A stretch of 6,555 nucleotides of DNA, taken from the NCBI GenBank assembly GCA_019347795.1, contig JAHWKS010000340.1, positions 1-6,555 on the forward strand, in the 5' to 3' direction. Shown here one piece after another: positions 1 to 6,375 of the stretch. A program made the position numbers and the translations under genes. The notes below the pieces were generated by a model. The model was not told the DNA's origin, searched no databases, and saw only the letters and a list, made by a program, of their open reading frames with translations. How positions within the stretch are numbered: the stretch's first letter is position 1; the number at the start of each line of letters is the position of its first letter. This DNA is from Planctomycetota bacterium. Lineage in GTDB: Bacteria; Planctomycetota; Planctomycetia; Pirellulales; Pirellulaceae.

Positions 1-822
1 GTCGAGGATGCGCGAGGCCATCTTCGCCACCGCCTCCACTGGAAGGGGCGTGAGCGTCTCCGGCTTCCAGCCGGGAATGAGCCGGTCGGCGGCGAAGCGG
101 ACGTCGCCTCCCAGGGCGATCATCTGCACGGGCGCCTCGCTCGTCCCTTGAGCCGCCGCGTCGTGCACGATCTGATCGACCACGTCCTGAATCTGGCTCA
201 CCATGATGTCCCGCATCCGAGCCGCCGGCGCCCGATAGGCTTCGAGCGTCTCATGCAGCCGCAGCGAGCCGAGGCGGTAGGTGCGCGAGAAGAGCACGTC
301 CTCTTGTTGAACCAGCAACACCTCCGTGCTTCCCCCCCCCACCTCCGTGATGATCGTCGGCGACGCGGCCAGCTCCGGCGCGTTTTTCAGCTTCGGTTGC
401 ACCCCGAGATACGTGATGCGGCTGACCTCGGCTTCTTCGATCGTCTCGACCTCGATGCCCGTGGCGATGTACACGCGGTCGATGAACTCCAGCCGGTTGT
501 CGGCCTCGCGCACCGCGCTGGTGGCGGTGACGCGGATCTGGTCGGGCGAGGCGATCTGGAACTCCGCCAGCTTCTGCCGGTAGTCCCGCAGCACGCGGAC
601 GCATTGCTCGATAGTGGACTTGCGGATCGCCCGGCGGGTGAAGGTGTCGCGTCCCAGGTTCACCTCCTGGGTGAGCGTTTCGAGGGTCCGTACGTCGCCG
701 GTCTCATCGATCTCGGCGATCGCCATGCGAATCGCCGAGGCGCCGATGTCGATGGCCGCCACGGTCCGCGCGCCTGCCCCAACGCTTGCGCTTGTTTGGA
801 TGTCACCCGCTTTGCCAGACAT
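1..822 (-). CDS. Ppx/GppA-family phosphatase (exopolyphosphatase or pppGpp phosphohydrolase), 3' end cut by window edge
   Basis: Frame read directly from the minus strand: 274 codons without a stop from the ATG at 822 to the left edge, so the C-terminus is missing. The family belongs to the actin/ASKHA fold and hydrolyses terminal phosphates of polyphosphate or the 5' phosphate of pppGpp in the cytoplasm. Visible motifs: phosphate-1 DIGASAIRM (residues 25-33), TATSAVREADNR (99-110, the family's T-A-x-R-x-A-x-N box), IEEAEVSRITYLGV (128-141, containing the catalytic-Glu region EEA), phosphate-2 EVGGGSTEVL (160-169), and LGGD (237-240). About 20 residues precede the conserved core. Family members are about 300 residues (short form) or about 500 with an added HD-like domain; the cut prevents telling which. 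Position 160 is Glu where Asp is usual (DIGGGSTE). The gene follows the ROK kinase by 31 nt with no strong ribosome site (a loose GGCGAG about 10 nt upstream), suggesting translation from a shared transcript. Polyphosphate versus pppGpp preference cannot be read from sequence. Confidence 0.9.
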   Translation of the reverse strand, partial: MSGKAGDIQTSASVGAGARTVAAIDIGASAIRMAIAEIDETGDVRTLETLTQEVNLGRDTFTRRAIRKSTIEQCVRVLRDYRQKLAEFQIASPDQIRVTATSAVREADNRLEFIDRVYIATGIEVETIEEAEVSRITYLGVQPKLKNAPELAASPTIITEVGGGSTEVLLVQQEDVLFSRTYRLGSLRLHETLEAYRAPAARMRDIMVSQIQDVVDQIVHDAAAQGTSEAPVQMIALGGDVRFAADRLIPGWKPETLTPLPVEAVAKMASRILD

Positions 823-853
823 ACGTCACTTGCTCGCCGACCTTTGATGACGA

Positions 854-1855
854 TCACTTGCGCGGCGCCGCCGAGACGACGTCGCGGGCCCAGGCGGCGG
901 CGCCGAGCATCGTCGAATCGTCCCCCAAGGCGCATGGCACGACGCGGAAGGAGTCCACGTAAGACGCCATCACGTGCTTGTTGGCCGACTTGGCGACGCT
1001 GCCGACGAACAGGTCCGGCATCGCCTCCACCAACCCGCCCCCCAGCACCACCACGTCGGGCGCCAAGAGGTGAATGACGCTGGCCACCGCCACGCCGATG
1101 CGTCCGGCCGCCTCGCGCACGATTCGCTCGATGACCTTATCGCCCGCCTTGATCGAGGACGCCAGCGCCCCGCTGCGGATGTTCGCCAGATCGGCGCCGG
1201 CTGTCTCCATCAGGTGTGGAGCGTCTCCGCGAAAGGCCGCCTTGGCCGACTCGGCCGCGATCGCCATTCGCCCGGCGACCGTCTCCAGGCAGCCCCGCTG
1301 ACCGCAGGCGCACAGCGGACCGTAGGGCACGACCTGCACGTGGCCGATCTCCATGCAGGTGCGGTTGCGTCCGCGGAGGATCTTGCCTTCGTACACGCAG
1401 CCGCCGCCGATGCCGGTGCCGGGAAAGACGCCGATCACGCAGCGGGCGTTCTTCCCGGCGCCGAAGTGGTACTCGCCGAACACGCCCGCGTCCACGTCGT
1501 TGGCGATCACCGCCGGACAGTCGAAGGCCTTCTCCAGCACCTCCTTGAGCGGCACGTTTTTCCAGCCGAGATTGGGCGCGTCGATCACCACGCCCCGCTC
1601 CAGGTCGAGCGGACCGGGGCACCCCACGCCGATCCCCGCCAGCCGGGACGGCGCCGCTTCGGCGTCGGCCAGCGCGTCGCGGATCGTCTTGATGATCCGC
1701 TCCAGCACAATCTCCACGCCTTCGTGTCCTTTGGTCTTCTTCCGCTCCTTCCCGAGCGGCTTCATATCGCCGTCCAGAACGGCCGCCATCATCTTGGTGC
1801 CGCCCAAGTCGAAGCCGATCCAGCAATCGCGGTCGGCGCGGGACGCATCGCTCAT
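854..1855 (-). CDS. ROK-family sugar kinase, probably glucokinase-like
   Basis: A 333-residue cytoplasmic kinase expected to transfer phosphate from ATP (or another donor) to the 6-hydroxyl of glucose or a related hexose. Motifs counted from the ATG at 1855: phosphate-1 DLGGTK (16-21); GIGVGCPGPLD (74-84); ANDVDAG with the likely catalytic Asp120; PGTGIGGG (145-152), the adenosine/phosphate-2 glycine loop; the sugar-contacting and zinc-binding EIGH (169-172); then C182, C184 and C189 in CxCGxxGCxE, completing the ROK zinc site. Length and order fit single-domain glucokinases; there is no N-terminal HTH, so it is not a NagC/XylR/Mlc-type repressor. The frame stays open upstream to an ATG at 1915, but 1855 is preferred: GGAG lies 11 nt before it, the extra 20 residues (Arg-rich, no family match) are not needed, and the core begins soon after. 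First gene of a probable two-gene operon with the Ppx/GppA phosphatase. The ExGH form points to glucokinase rather than fructokinase, but exact sugar and phosphate donor are inference. Confidence 0.93.
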   Translation of the reverse strand: MSDASRADRDCWIGFDLGGTKMMAAVLDGDMKPLGKERKKTKGHEGVEIVLERIIKTIRDALADAEAAPSRLAGIGVGCPGPLDLERGVVIDAPNLGWKNVPLKEVLEKAFDCPAVIANDVDAGVFGEYHFGAGKNARCVIGVFPGTGIGGGCVYEGKILRGRNRTCMEIGHVQVVPYGPLCACGQRGCLETVAGRMAIAAESAKAAFRGDAPHLMETAGADLANIRSGALASSIKAGDKVIERIVREAAGRIGVAVASVIHLLAPDVVVLGGGLVEAMPDLFVGSVAKSANKHVMASYVDSFRVVPCALGDDSTMLGAAAWARDVVSAAPRK

Positions 1856-1866
1856 ACGCACTCGAT

Positions 1867-1870
1867 CTCC
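1867..1870 (-). promoter_or_regulatory. Ribosome binding site deciding the ROK kinase start
   Basis: GGAG on the minus strand, 11 nt upstream of the ATG at 1855. It favours that start over the ATG at 1915. Spacing is slightly long, so this is supportive rather than decisive. Confidence 0.5.
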
Positions 1871-1944
1871 AGGCGGGACAACGCAAGCGGTCCTCCACGT
1901 GCGGTATCGTCGCACACGCCGACATAGCCTGCAACATGCACATA

Positions 1945-1971
1945 GTCGCCTTTCGCTCCGCGAAAGGCGAC
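1945..1971. repeat. Perfect palindrome (11-bp stem, 5-nt loop) between divergent genes
   Basis: Arm GTCGCCTTTCG (1945-1955), loop CTCCG (1956-1960), arm CGAAAGGCGAC (1961-1971); every position pairs. It lies 12 nt upstream of the -35 of the rightward promoter and 89 nt upstream of the ROK start. There is no T-run on either side, so it does not look like an intrinsic terminator. It may be an operator for a dimeric regulator, a 5'-UTR hairpin of the kinase transcript, or a copy of a dispersed REP-like element. The length and perfection of the stem are seen directly; the role is unknown. Confidence 0.75.
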
Positions 1972-1983
1972 ATTACCAGACGT

Positions 1984-2013
1984 TTGACGTTGTCGTGCGG
2001 AGGCGAGTACAAT
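1984..2013 (+). promoter_or_regulatory. Sigma70-type promoter for the membrane microprotein / TPR-propeller operon
   Basis: TTGACG (-35, 1984-1989), 18-nt spacer, TACAAT (-10, 2008-2013): five of six consensus matches in each box. The expected transcription start is near 2020, giving a leader of about 19 nt before the ATG at 2039, with an AAAGG ribosome site inside it (2028-2032). A dyad overlaps the -10 and start region. Confidence 0.7.
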
Positions 2014-2027
2014 CGAGTGCATCGATT
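2011..2027. promoter_or_regulatory. Operator-like inverted repeat over the -10 and start site
   Basis: AATCGA (2011-2016), spacer GTGCA, TCGATT (2022-2027): perfect 6-bp arms with a 5-nt centre. It covers the last bases of the -10 box and the predicted start, where a bound repressor would block polymerase. No regulator gene is visible in the window. A chance occurrence is possible for arms this short. Confidence 0.35.
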
Positions 2028-2038
2028 AAAGGCCCCCC

Positions 2039-2230
2039 ATGCGCATGCTTACCGGAGGAGTGCTCCTTGCCGCCGCCGAGCAGGCCTTCGCTCATGCGCT
2101 TTTGATTCGATTTCCCCACGACACCTTCGCCCAACAGGTGCTGCTCCCCGCGAGCGGCGTGTTGCTGGCGCTGGGGGCGGCCTTCCTTCTCTGGGGCCTG
2201 ATCACCGAGCGGCGTCCCTCCCGTGAATAG
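2039..2230 (+). CDS. Small predicted membrane protein (63 aa), unknown function, coupled to the TPR/propeller gene
   Basis: I do not recognise a family. The protein has an N-terminal mildly hydrophobic stretch (residues 4-23, interrupted by Glu14, Gln15 and His19), a short polar linker, and one clear transmembrane helix (about 34-55) ending in GLITERRPSRE, whose positive charges suggest a cytoplasmic C-terminus. Support for a real gene is unusually good for its size: a sigma70-type promoter just upstream, an AAAGG ribosome site (2028-2032) six nt before the ATG, and an 8-nt overlap of its end with the GTG start of the next gene, typical of translational coupling. A second ATG at 2045 (Met3) is possible but worse spaced. 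It may act as a membrane partner of the downstream protein or serve mainly to couple its translation; both are inference. Confidence 0.65.
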   Translation: MRMLTGGVLLAAAEQAFAHALLIRFPHDTFAQQVLLPASGVLLALGAAFLLWGLITERRPSRE

Positions 2231-5195
2231 CCCGCACATTTCCCCGCGTCTGAAGCGCGCAAGCGCCGCAAATGCATTCGCCGCGGCCGCGATTCTCCTC
2301 GGCCTGGCGATGGTGCTTCGGCCTGCGCTCTTCCCCACCGCGCATGACCGGCTGTTGCGGCAATCCGCCCGCGCGTTGGCGGACCAGAAATACATGCAGG
2401 CACTGGAGCTGGCCGAGCGCGTGCTGGTGCAAGACTCGGAACATCGGCACGCTCTCGTGCTGGCGGGAGAGATCGCAACGGCCCTCCACGAGGATGACAA
2501 GGCCCTGGCCTACTACGAGCGAGCCGTGCGAACCGGCGGCGAGCCGTCGATCGAAGCCTTGCTCGGCGCGGGGGTGCGATCGTTCCGCATCGGCCGCATC
2601 GCCAGTGCCGAACAATACCTTCGCGAGGTTCTTCAGCGCGACCCGCAGCATGTCGAGGCGAACAAGGAACTGGCGAAGCTGCTGCAACTGACGGGCCGCT
2701 CCTGGGAGGCGCTCCCGCACCTGTTCGTGCTCTTGCGCGAGGGGCAGTTCACGATCTTCAACTTGCAAGAGCTGAGCGACACCAGCATGGTCTGGCGGTC
2801 GGACCACGCATTCGAAGAGCGCTGTCTGGCGGAGGCGCCGCACGATCCGATGCCGCTGCTGGGACGCGCGAAGTTCGCCGTCGCCGCAAATCGCAATGAG
2901 CAAGGCGAAGAACTGCTTCGCAAGGTGATCGCTGCACACCCTCGCGAACTGCCGGCTCAAGCCGCGCTCGGGAGCTTGCTGTTGGCGTCGGATGAGGCGT
3001 TTGCCGCGTGGCATGAGCAGTTGCCGCCGTCGGCCGACAGTCATCCGGAAATCTGGTTCACGCGCGGCATGTGGGCTCGTCAGCACGATCAGCCCCGCGC
3101 GGCGGCGCGCTGTTTCTGGGAAGCGCTGTGTTTGCACCCGGACCATCTGGGAGCGAATCATCAGATGTCGCTGGCGCTGGCGGCGCTGGGGCGGCGCGAC
3201 GAGAGCGCCTGTTTCGCCGCCCGCGCCGCGATGCTCGACCAGGTTCGGGCCATGGCGAGCCAGGTTTCCATGGATGCCGACTTCCTCAAAAAACTCGCAG
3301 GCCTCCTCGAGTCGCTCGGCCGCAACTGGGAGGCTGCGGGATGGTGCTACGTCGCGTGGTCGGCGGATCCCCATCGGGCGTGGACGAAGGACGGAATGGC
3401 AAGAGTGGACGGCCTCCTCGACGGCCGTTCCCGCTGCCCCGAGTGGGCGGCGACGGTGCGCAGCCTCGATTTGTCCTCGACGCCGCTTCCCGACTGGGGC
3501 GCCGGCCCCGCCGGGCGCCTCCCGAGCCCGGCCGACGCTTCCGCCGTGCGGGTGAGGTTTGAAGACACTGCCGAGGCCGCCGGTTTGCACTTCCATCACT
3601 ACAACGGCGCCGATCCCACAGGGAAACGCGCCTACACCTTCGAGTACAGCGGCGGCGGCGCAGCGGTGCTCGACTACAACATGGACGGCTGGCCGGACAT
3701 CTACCTCACCCAAGGCTGCCCCTGGCCGATTCCCGCCGATCCGAAAGACGATCGGGATCACGACTACCGGGACCGGCTGTTTCGCAACTTGGGCGATGGG
3801 CAGTTTACGGACGTCACCGACGACGCCGGGTTGGGGGACCGGGGCCTAAGCCAAGGCGCCACCGTCGGCGATATCAACAACGACGGCTACCCCGATCTCT
3901 ACGTGGCGAACATCGGCCCGAATCGCTTCTACCTGAACAACGGCGACGGCACGTTTCGCGAGATCACCGCGGAAAGCGCCACGGCCGGCGGCGCCTGGAG
4001 CACCAGTTGCGCCCTAGCCGACTTCAACGGCGATGCGTTGCCCGACCTCTACGTGGTCAATTATCTCACCATCGCCTCGCTGGACCGGGTGTGCGACGAC
4101 GCCGGCCGCCCCGTGCAGTGCGGGCCGGTCGGGCTGGACGCAGAGCAGGACCGCCTTTACGAGAACATGGGGGACGGCCGCTTCCGCGACGTGACGGAGG
4201 AGTCCGGCATCGTTTTGCCGGAGGGCAAGGGACTCGGGCTGCTGGTCGCGGACTTCGACGGCTCGGGCCGGCTCGGGCTGTTTATCGCCAATGACACGAC
4301 GGCGAACTTCTTTTTCACCAACCAAACGACAACGTCCGGCGCGCCGACTCGGCTGCGGGACGAGGCCCTGCTGCGCGGCCTGGCGTGCGATGAAGCAGGC
4401 CGGGCGCAGGCCTGCATGGGAGTGGCCGCCGACGACCCCGACGGAGACGGGCGGCTCGACTTGTTCGTCACGAACTTCTTCAACGAAGCCAACGCCTTCT
4501 ACGTTCAGGGCGAAGACGGCGCCTTCATCGACCGTGTGAAGCCGGCGGGGTTGTACGACCTCAGCTTCCGTTCCATGGGCTGGGGCGCGCAGTTTCTCGA
4601 TGGCGAGCTGGATGGATCGCCCGATTTGGTCGTTCTCAATGGGCACATCAACGATTACACCCACGATGGGACCCCTTATCGAATGAGGGCCGAGTACTTC
4701 CGCATTCCTGCGGGGAAGCAATTCGTCGGAGTCGAGCCGAGCCAAGTGGGTCCCTACTTCGAGCCGCTTCGCTTGGGCCGGGCCCTGGCGCGGTTGGACT
4801 GGAATCGCGACGGAAGAGAAGATCTCTGCGCGACGCACGTGGACAGACCGGCGGCGCTCTTGACCAACCGCACCCCCAACCCCGGCCGGCATCTGGCGAT
4901 TCGCTTAAGCGCGGCGGTCACCGCCCGCGACGCGATTGGCGCCGTGGTGCGAGTGACGGCCGCCGGCGGATATGCGCGAACCCGGCAACTCACCGCCGGC
5001 GACGGCTTCTACGCCAGCAATGAACGACGGCTGGTGTTCGGTCTGGGGGAGTGCGACGCCGTGGAAGCGGTCGAAGTAATCTGGCCCTCCGGGAGGCGCC
5101 AAACGTTTCGCGACGTCCCTCTCGACGCCGAACTGCTCCTCGTAGAGAACCGCGCCTCGCCGGTCCGTCTCGACCTTCCGCAATCGGCGCCATGA
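2223..5195 (+). CDS. Membrane-anchored TPR + FG-GAP/VCBS beta-propeller + ASPIC/UnbV protein (CRTAC1-type)
   Basis: A 990-residue envelope protein. Order: basic N-terminus (R9, K11, R12), a short hydrophobic helix (about 15-32) acting as an uncleaved signal or anchor; a TPR-rich helical region (about 42-400, first repeats near 43-180, more from about 208 to 330); a linker; a CRTAC1-type region from about 446; and a C-terminal ASPIC/UnbV domain (about 889-985) with GDGFYASNERR (926-936), FGLG (939-942) and WPSG (954-957). Seven Asp-rich calcium-type loops start at 484, 550, 600, 677, 738, 793 and 859 (e.g. DINNDGYPD at 550), fitting a seven-bladed propeller; those at 600, 677 and 793 are degenerate. 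The family is common in planctomycetes and is presumed to mediate protein or carbohydrate contacts outside the cytoplasm; no enzymatic site is seen. The start is GTG within GTGAATAG, which also contains the stop of the upstream microprotein; no strong ribosome site exists, so coupling is likely. Function in the cell is unknown. Confidence 0.9.
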   Translation: MNSPHISPRLKRASAANAFAAAAILLGLAMVLRPALFPTAHDRLLRQSARALADQKYMQALELAERVLVQDSEHRHALVLAGEIATALHEDDKALAYYERAVRTGGEPSIEALLGAGVRSFRIGRIASAEQYLREVLQRDPQHVEANKELAKLLQLTGRSWEALPHLFVLLREGQFTIFNLQELSDTSMVWRSDHAFEERCLAEAPHDPMPLLGRAKFAVAANRNEQGEELLRKVIAAHPRELPAQAALGSLLLASDEAFAAWHEQLPPSADSHPEIWFTRGMWARQHDQPRAAARCFWEALCLHPDHLGANHQMSLALAALGRRDESACFAARAAMLDQVRAMASQVSMDADFLKKLAGLLESLGRNWEAAGWCYVAWSADPHRAWTKDGMARVDGLLDGRSRCPEWAATVRSLDLSSTPLPDWGAGPAGRLPSPADASAVRVRFEDTAEAAGLHFHHYNGADPTGKRAYTFEYSGGGAAVLDYNMDGWPDIYLTQGCPWPIPADPKDDRDHDYRDRLFRNLGDGQFTDVTDDAGLGDRGLSQGATVGDINNDGYPDLYVANIGPNRFYLNNGDGTFREITAESATAGGAWSTSCALADFNGDALPDLYVVNYLTIASLDRVCDDAGRPVQCGPVGLDAEQDRLYENMGDGRFRDVTEESGIVLPEGKGLGLLVADFDGSGRLGLFIANDTTANFFFTNQTTTSGAPTRLRDEALLRGLACDEAGRAQACMGVAADDPDGDGRLDLFVTNFFNEANAFYVQGEDGAFIDRVKPAGLYDLSFRSMGWGAQFLDGELDGSPDLVVLNGHINDYTHDGTPYRMRAEYFRIPAGKQFVGVEPSQVGPYFEPLRLGRALARLDWNRDGREDLCATHVDRPAALLTNRTPNPGRHLAIRLSAAVTARDAIGAVVRVTAAGGYARTRQLTAGDGFYASNERRLVFGLGECDAVEAVEVIWPSGRRQTFRDVPLDAELLLVENRASPVRLDLPQSAP

Positions 5196-5216
5196 AGGTC
5201 GCGGCGCCATTTGTTT
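5186..5216 (+). terminator. Weak terminator-like hairpin at the end of the propeller gene
   Basis: GGCGCC (5186-5191) and GGCGCC (5203-5208) can form a 6-bp stem with an 11-nt loop that contains the TGA stop, followed by ATTTGTTT (5209-5216). The stem is short and the T-run is broken by G, and the tail merges into the next promoter's -35 box, so termination is probably partial at most. The motif may simply reflect GC-rich coding sequence. Confidence 0.25.
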
Positions 5217-5243
5217 GACACGACCGCGGGGCTGCGAGATAAT
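5215..5243 (+). promoter_or_regulatory. Strong sigma70-type promoter for the DUF1559 gene
   Basis: TTGACA (perfect -35, 5215-5220), 17-nt spacer, GATAAT (-10, 5238-5243, five of six). The expected start near 5250 leaves a leader of about 74 nt before the ATG at 5324. This is the best promoter in the window and suggests that the DUF1559/lipoprotein pair is transcribed on its own, although read-through from the propeller gene is possible. No riboswitch-like fold was recognised in the leader. Confidence 0.8.
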
Positions 5244-5312
5244 CGTGGAGTAAGCTAAACTGGCTTGCGACTTCGGTTTGTGCCGACTTTATGCTTCATG
5301 TCATTTTACTTT

Positions 5313-5319
5313 GGGAGGG
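5313..5319 (+). promoter_or_regulatory. Ribosome binding site deciding the DUF1559 start
   Basis: A GGGAGGG core just upstream of the ATG at 5324 (GGAGG at 5314-5318, five nt away). It places the start at 5324, not at the in-frame ATG at 5291, and gives the short basic leader expected of a prepilin signal. Confidence 0.8.
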
Positions 5320-5323
5320 ACCT

Positions 5324-6331
5324 ATGAGTCCTCGACGCCAGCGCGGCTTCACGCTCGTGGAGCTGCTCGTCGTCATCGCCATCATCGGTATCTTGGTGGC
5401 GCTTCTCCTGCCGGCCGTGCAGGCGGCCCGCGAGGCCGCTCGCCGAATGAGCTGCAGCAACAATCTCAAGCAGATCGGACTGGGGCTGCACAACTATCAC
5501 GACACGTACAAAGCATTCCCGATGGGCGTCTGGCGGACAGCATCCGGTGGCTGGGGACCCTCGTTTTGGACCTCCACCCTGCCCTACATGGAGCAAGGAC
5601 CGCTTTACGATCAATTCAGCTACATCGGCGCCAGCCCAGGGTGGACGCACGTGCATGTGAACAACCGCAACGCCGTTAACGGCGTGATCCTCGAATATAT
5701 GCTGTGCCCTTCCAGCCCCCTTCCGCCCACCCATCCCACCGGAGGTGGGGCCCAGCAAACGATGCCGCATTACGCGGGGATCGCAGGCGCCGTGGATGAA
5801 AACAACTTCGCCGGCGATCAGCGCAACTGGGGTTGTTGCACTTGCTGCGGCGGAAATGCGGGCAGCGGGAGAACTTCAGGCTCGGGCGTTTTCGCGCATA
5901 ACCGCAACCTCGGCATTCATGACATTACCGACGGAACGTCGAACGTGATGATGATGGGAGAAGGCTCGACATACGCGTTTAGTGATCCGGTCAACAGAAC
6001 GGGGCGACAACGTATCGATCCCAGTTATCCCCACGGCTGGACAATGGGCATATCCACGGGGGACGTGCTCAACAGCCAGCAGTTAGGCCGAAAAACCGAG
6101 CGGCCGTTCAATTTGGCTACCATTCGTTACCCGATTAATACCCTTAATTACAATTTGCCCGGCGTGCACGAGAACAAGGGATCCAACAATCCCCTGGTAT
6201 CGGAGCACCCGGGAGGCATCATGGGAGGATTGGCCGATGGGAGCGTCCGCTTCTTCGCGGAGACGTTGGACCTGATCACGCTCAAACGGCTGGCCGTGCG
6301 GGATGACGGGCAACCGGTTACGATCCAGTAG
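5324..6331 (+). CDS. DUF1559-domain protein with prepilin-type N-terminal cleavage/methylation signal
   Basis: A 335-residue pseudopilin-like protein. The basic leader MSPRRQRG ends at a type IV prepilin peptidase site, G8|F9, followed by FTLVELLVVIAIIGILVALLLPAV (Glu at mature position 5), the inner-membrane helix and assembly segment of type IV pilins and type II secretion pseudopilins. The next segment AAREAARRMSCSNNLKQIGLGLHNYHD is the hallmark start of DUF1559. The C-terminus carries a perfect H-X9-DG motif (His295, Asp305, Gly306: HPGG...ADGSVRF). Length is usual for the family, which is massively expanded in planctomycetes; its role (pseudopilin, surface or secretion component) is not established. 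An odd CCTCC cluster sits at residues 171-175. The gene has its own promoter and a strong ribosome site, and is followed after 44 nt by a lipoprotein gene, a recurrent pairing in planctomycetes as far as I know. The frame also opens at an ATG at 5291, but that adds 11 residues and lacks a ribosome site. Confidence 0.95.
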   Translation: MSPRRQRGFTLVELLVVIAIIGILVALLLPAVQAAREAARRMSCSNNLKQIGLGLHNYHDTYKAFPMGVWRTASGGWGPSFWTSTLPYMEQGPLYDQFSYIGASPGWTHVHVNNRNAVNGVILEYMLCPSSPLPPTHPTGGGAQQTMPHYAGIAGAVDENNFAGDQRNWGCCTCCGGNAGSGRTSGSGVFAHNRNLGIHDITDGTSNVMMMGEGSTYAFSDPVNRTGRQRIDPSYPHGWTMGISTGDVLNSQQLGRKTERPFNLATIRYPINTLNYNLPGVHENKGSNNPLVSEHPGGIMGGLADGSVRFFAETLDLITLKRLAVRDDGQPVTIQ

Positions 6332-6375
6332 CGCCCTCCCCGACGATTTCTCGATTCGAAGCCCTTCGTAAATCG

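Noticed and set aside
148..1077. 309-codon plus-strand open frame at the left end
   Set aside because: It lies across two minus-strand genes with clear motifs; the C-terminal part is low-complexity Arg/Pro.
1856..1915. N-terminal 20-residue extension of the ROK kinase from the ATG at 1915
   Set aside because: The extension has no family counterpart and the ATG at 1855 has a GGAG site; most members start shortly before the DLGGTK loop.
974..1927. Long plus-strand open frame (317 codons) opposite the ROK kinase
   Set aside because: It is antisense to a gene with complete ROK motifs; the translation is His/Arg/Ala-rich without any domain and is explained by GC-rich third positions.
1895..1936. 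Minus-strand TTGCAG...GACGAT as a promoter for the kinase operon
   Set aside because: The -10 match is poor (about three of six), so I cannot support it; the kinase promoter remains unidentified.
2202..3761. 519-codon minus-strand open frame
   Set aside because: It mirrors the TPR part of the 990-residue protein; composition is Arg/Gly/Ala-rich with no recognisable motif.
4014..4892. 292-codon minus-strand open frame
   Set aside because: It is antisense to the propeller region; regular Asp codons in the real gene give Val-rich antisense text, not a domain.
5265..5293. Second promoter TTGCGA...TTTATG in the DUF1559 leader
   Set aside because: Both boxes are weak compared with the near-consensus promoter at 5215-5243.
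6332..6375. Hairpin CGAAG-CC-CTTCG between the DUF1559 and lipoprotein genes as a terminator
   Set aside because: A two-base loop cannot form as drawn, the remaining stem is too short, and no T-run follows.
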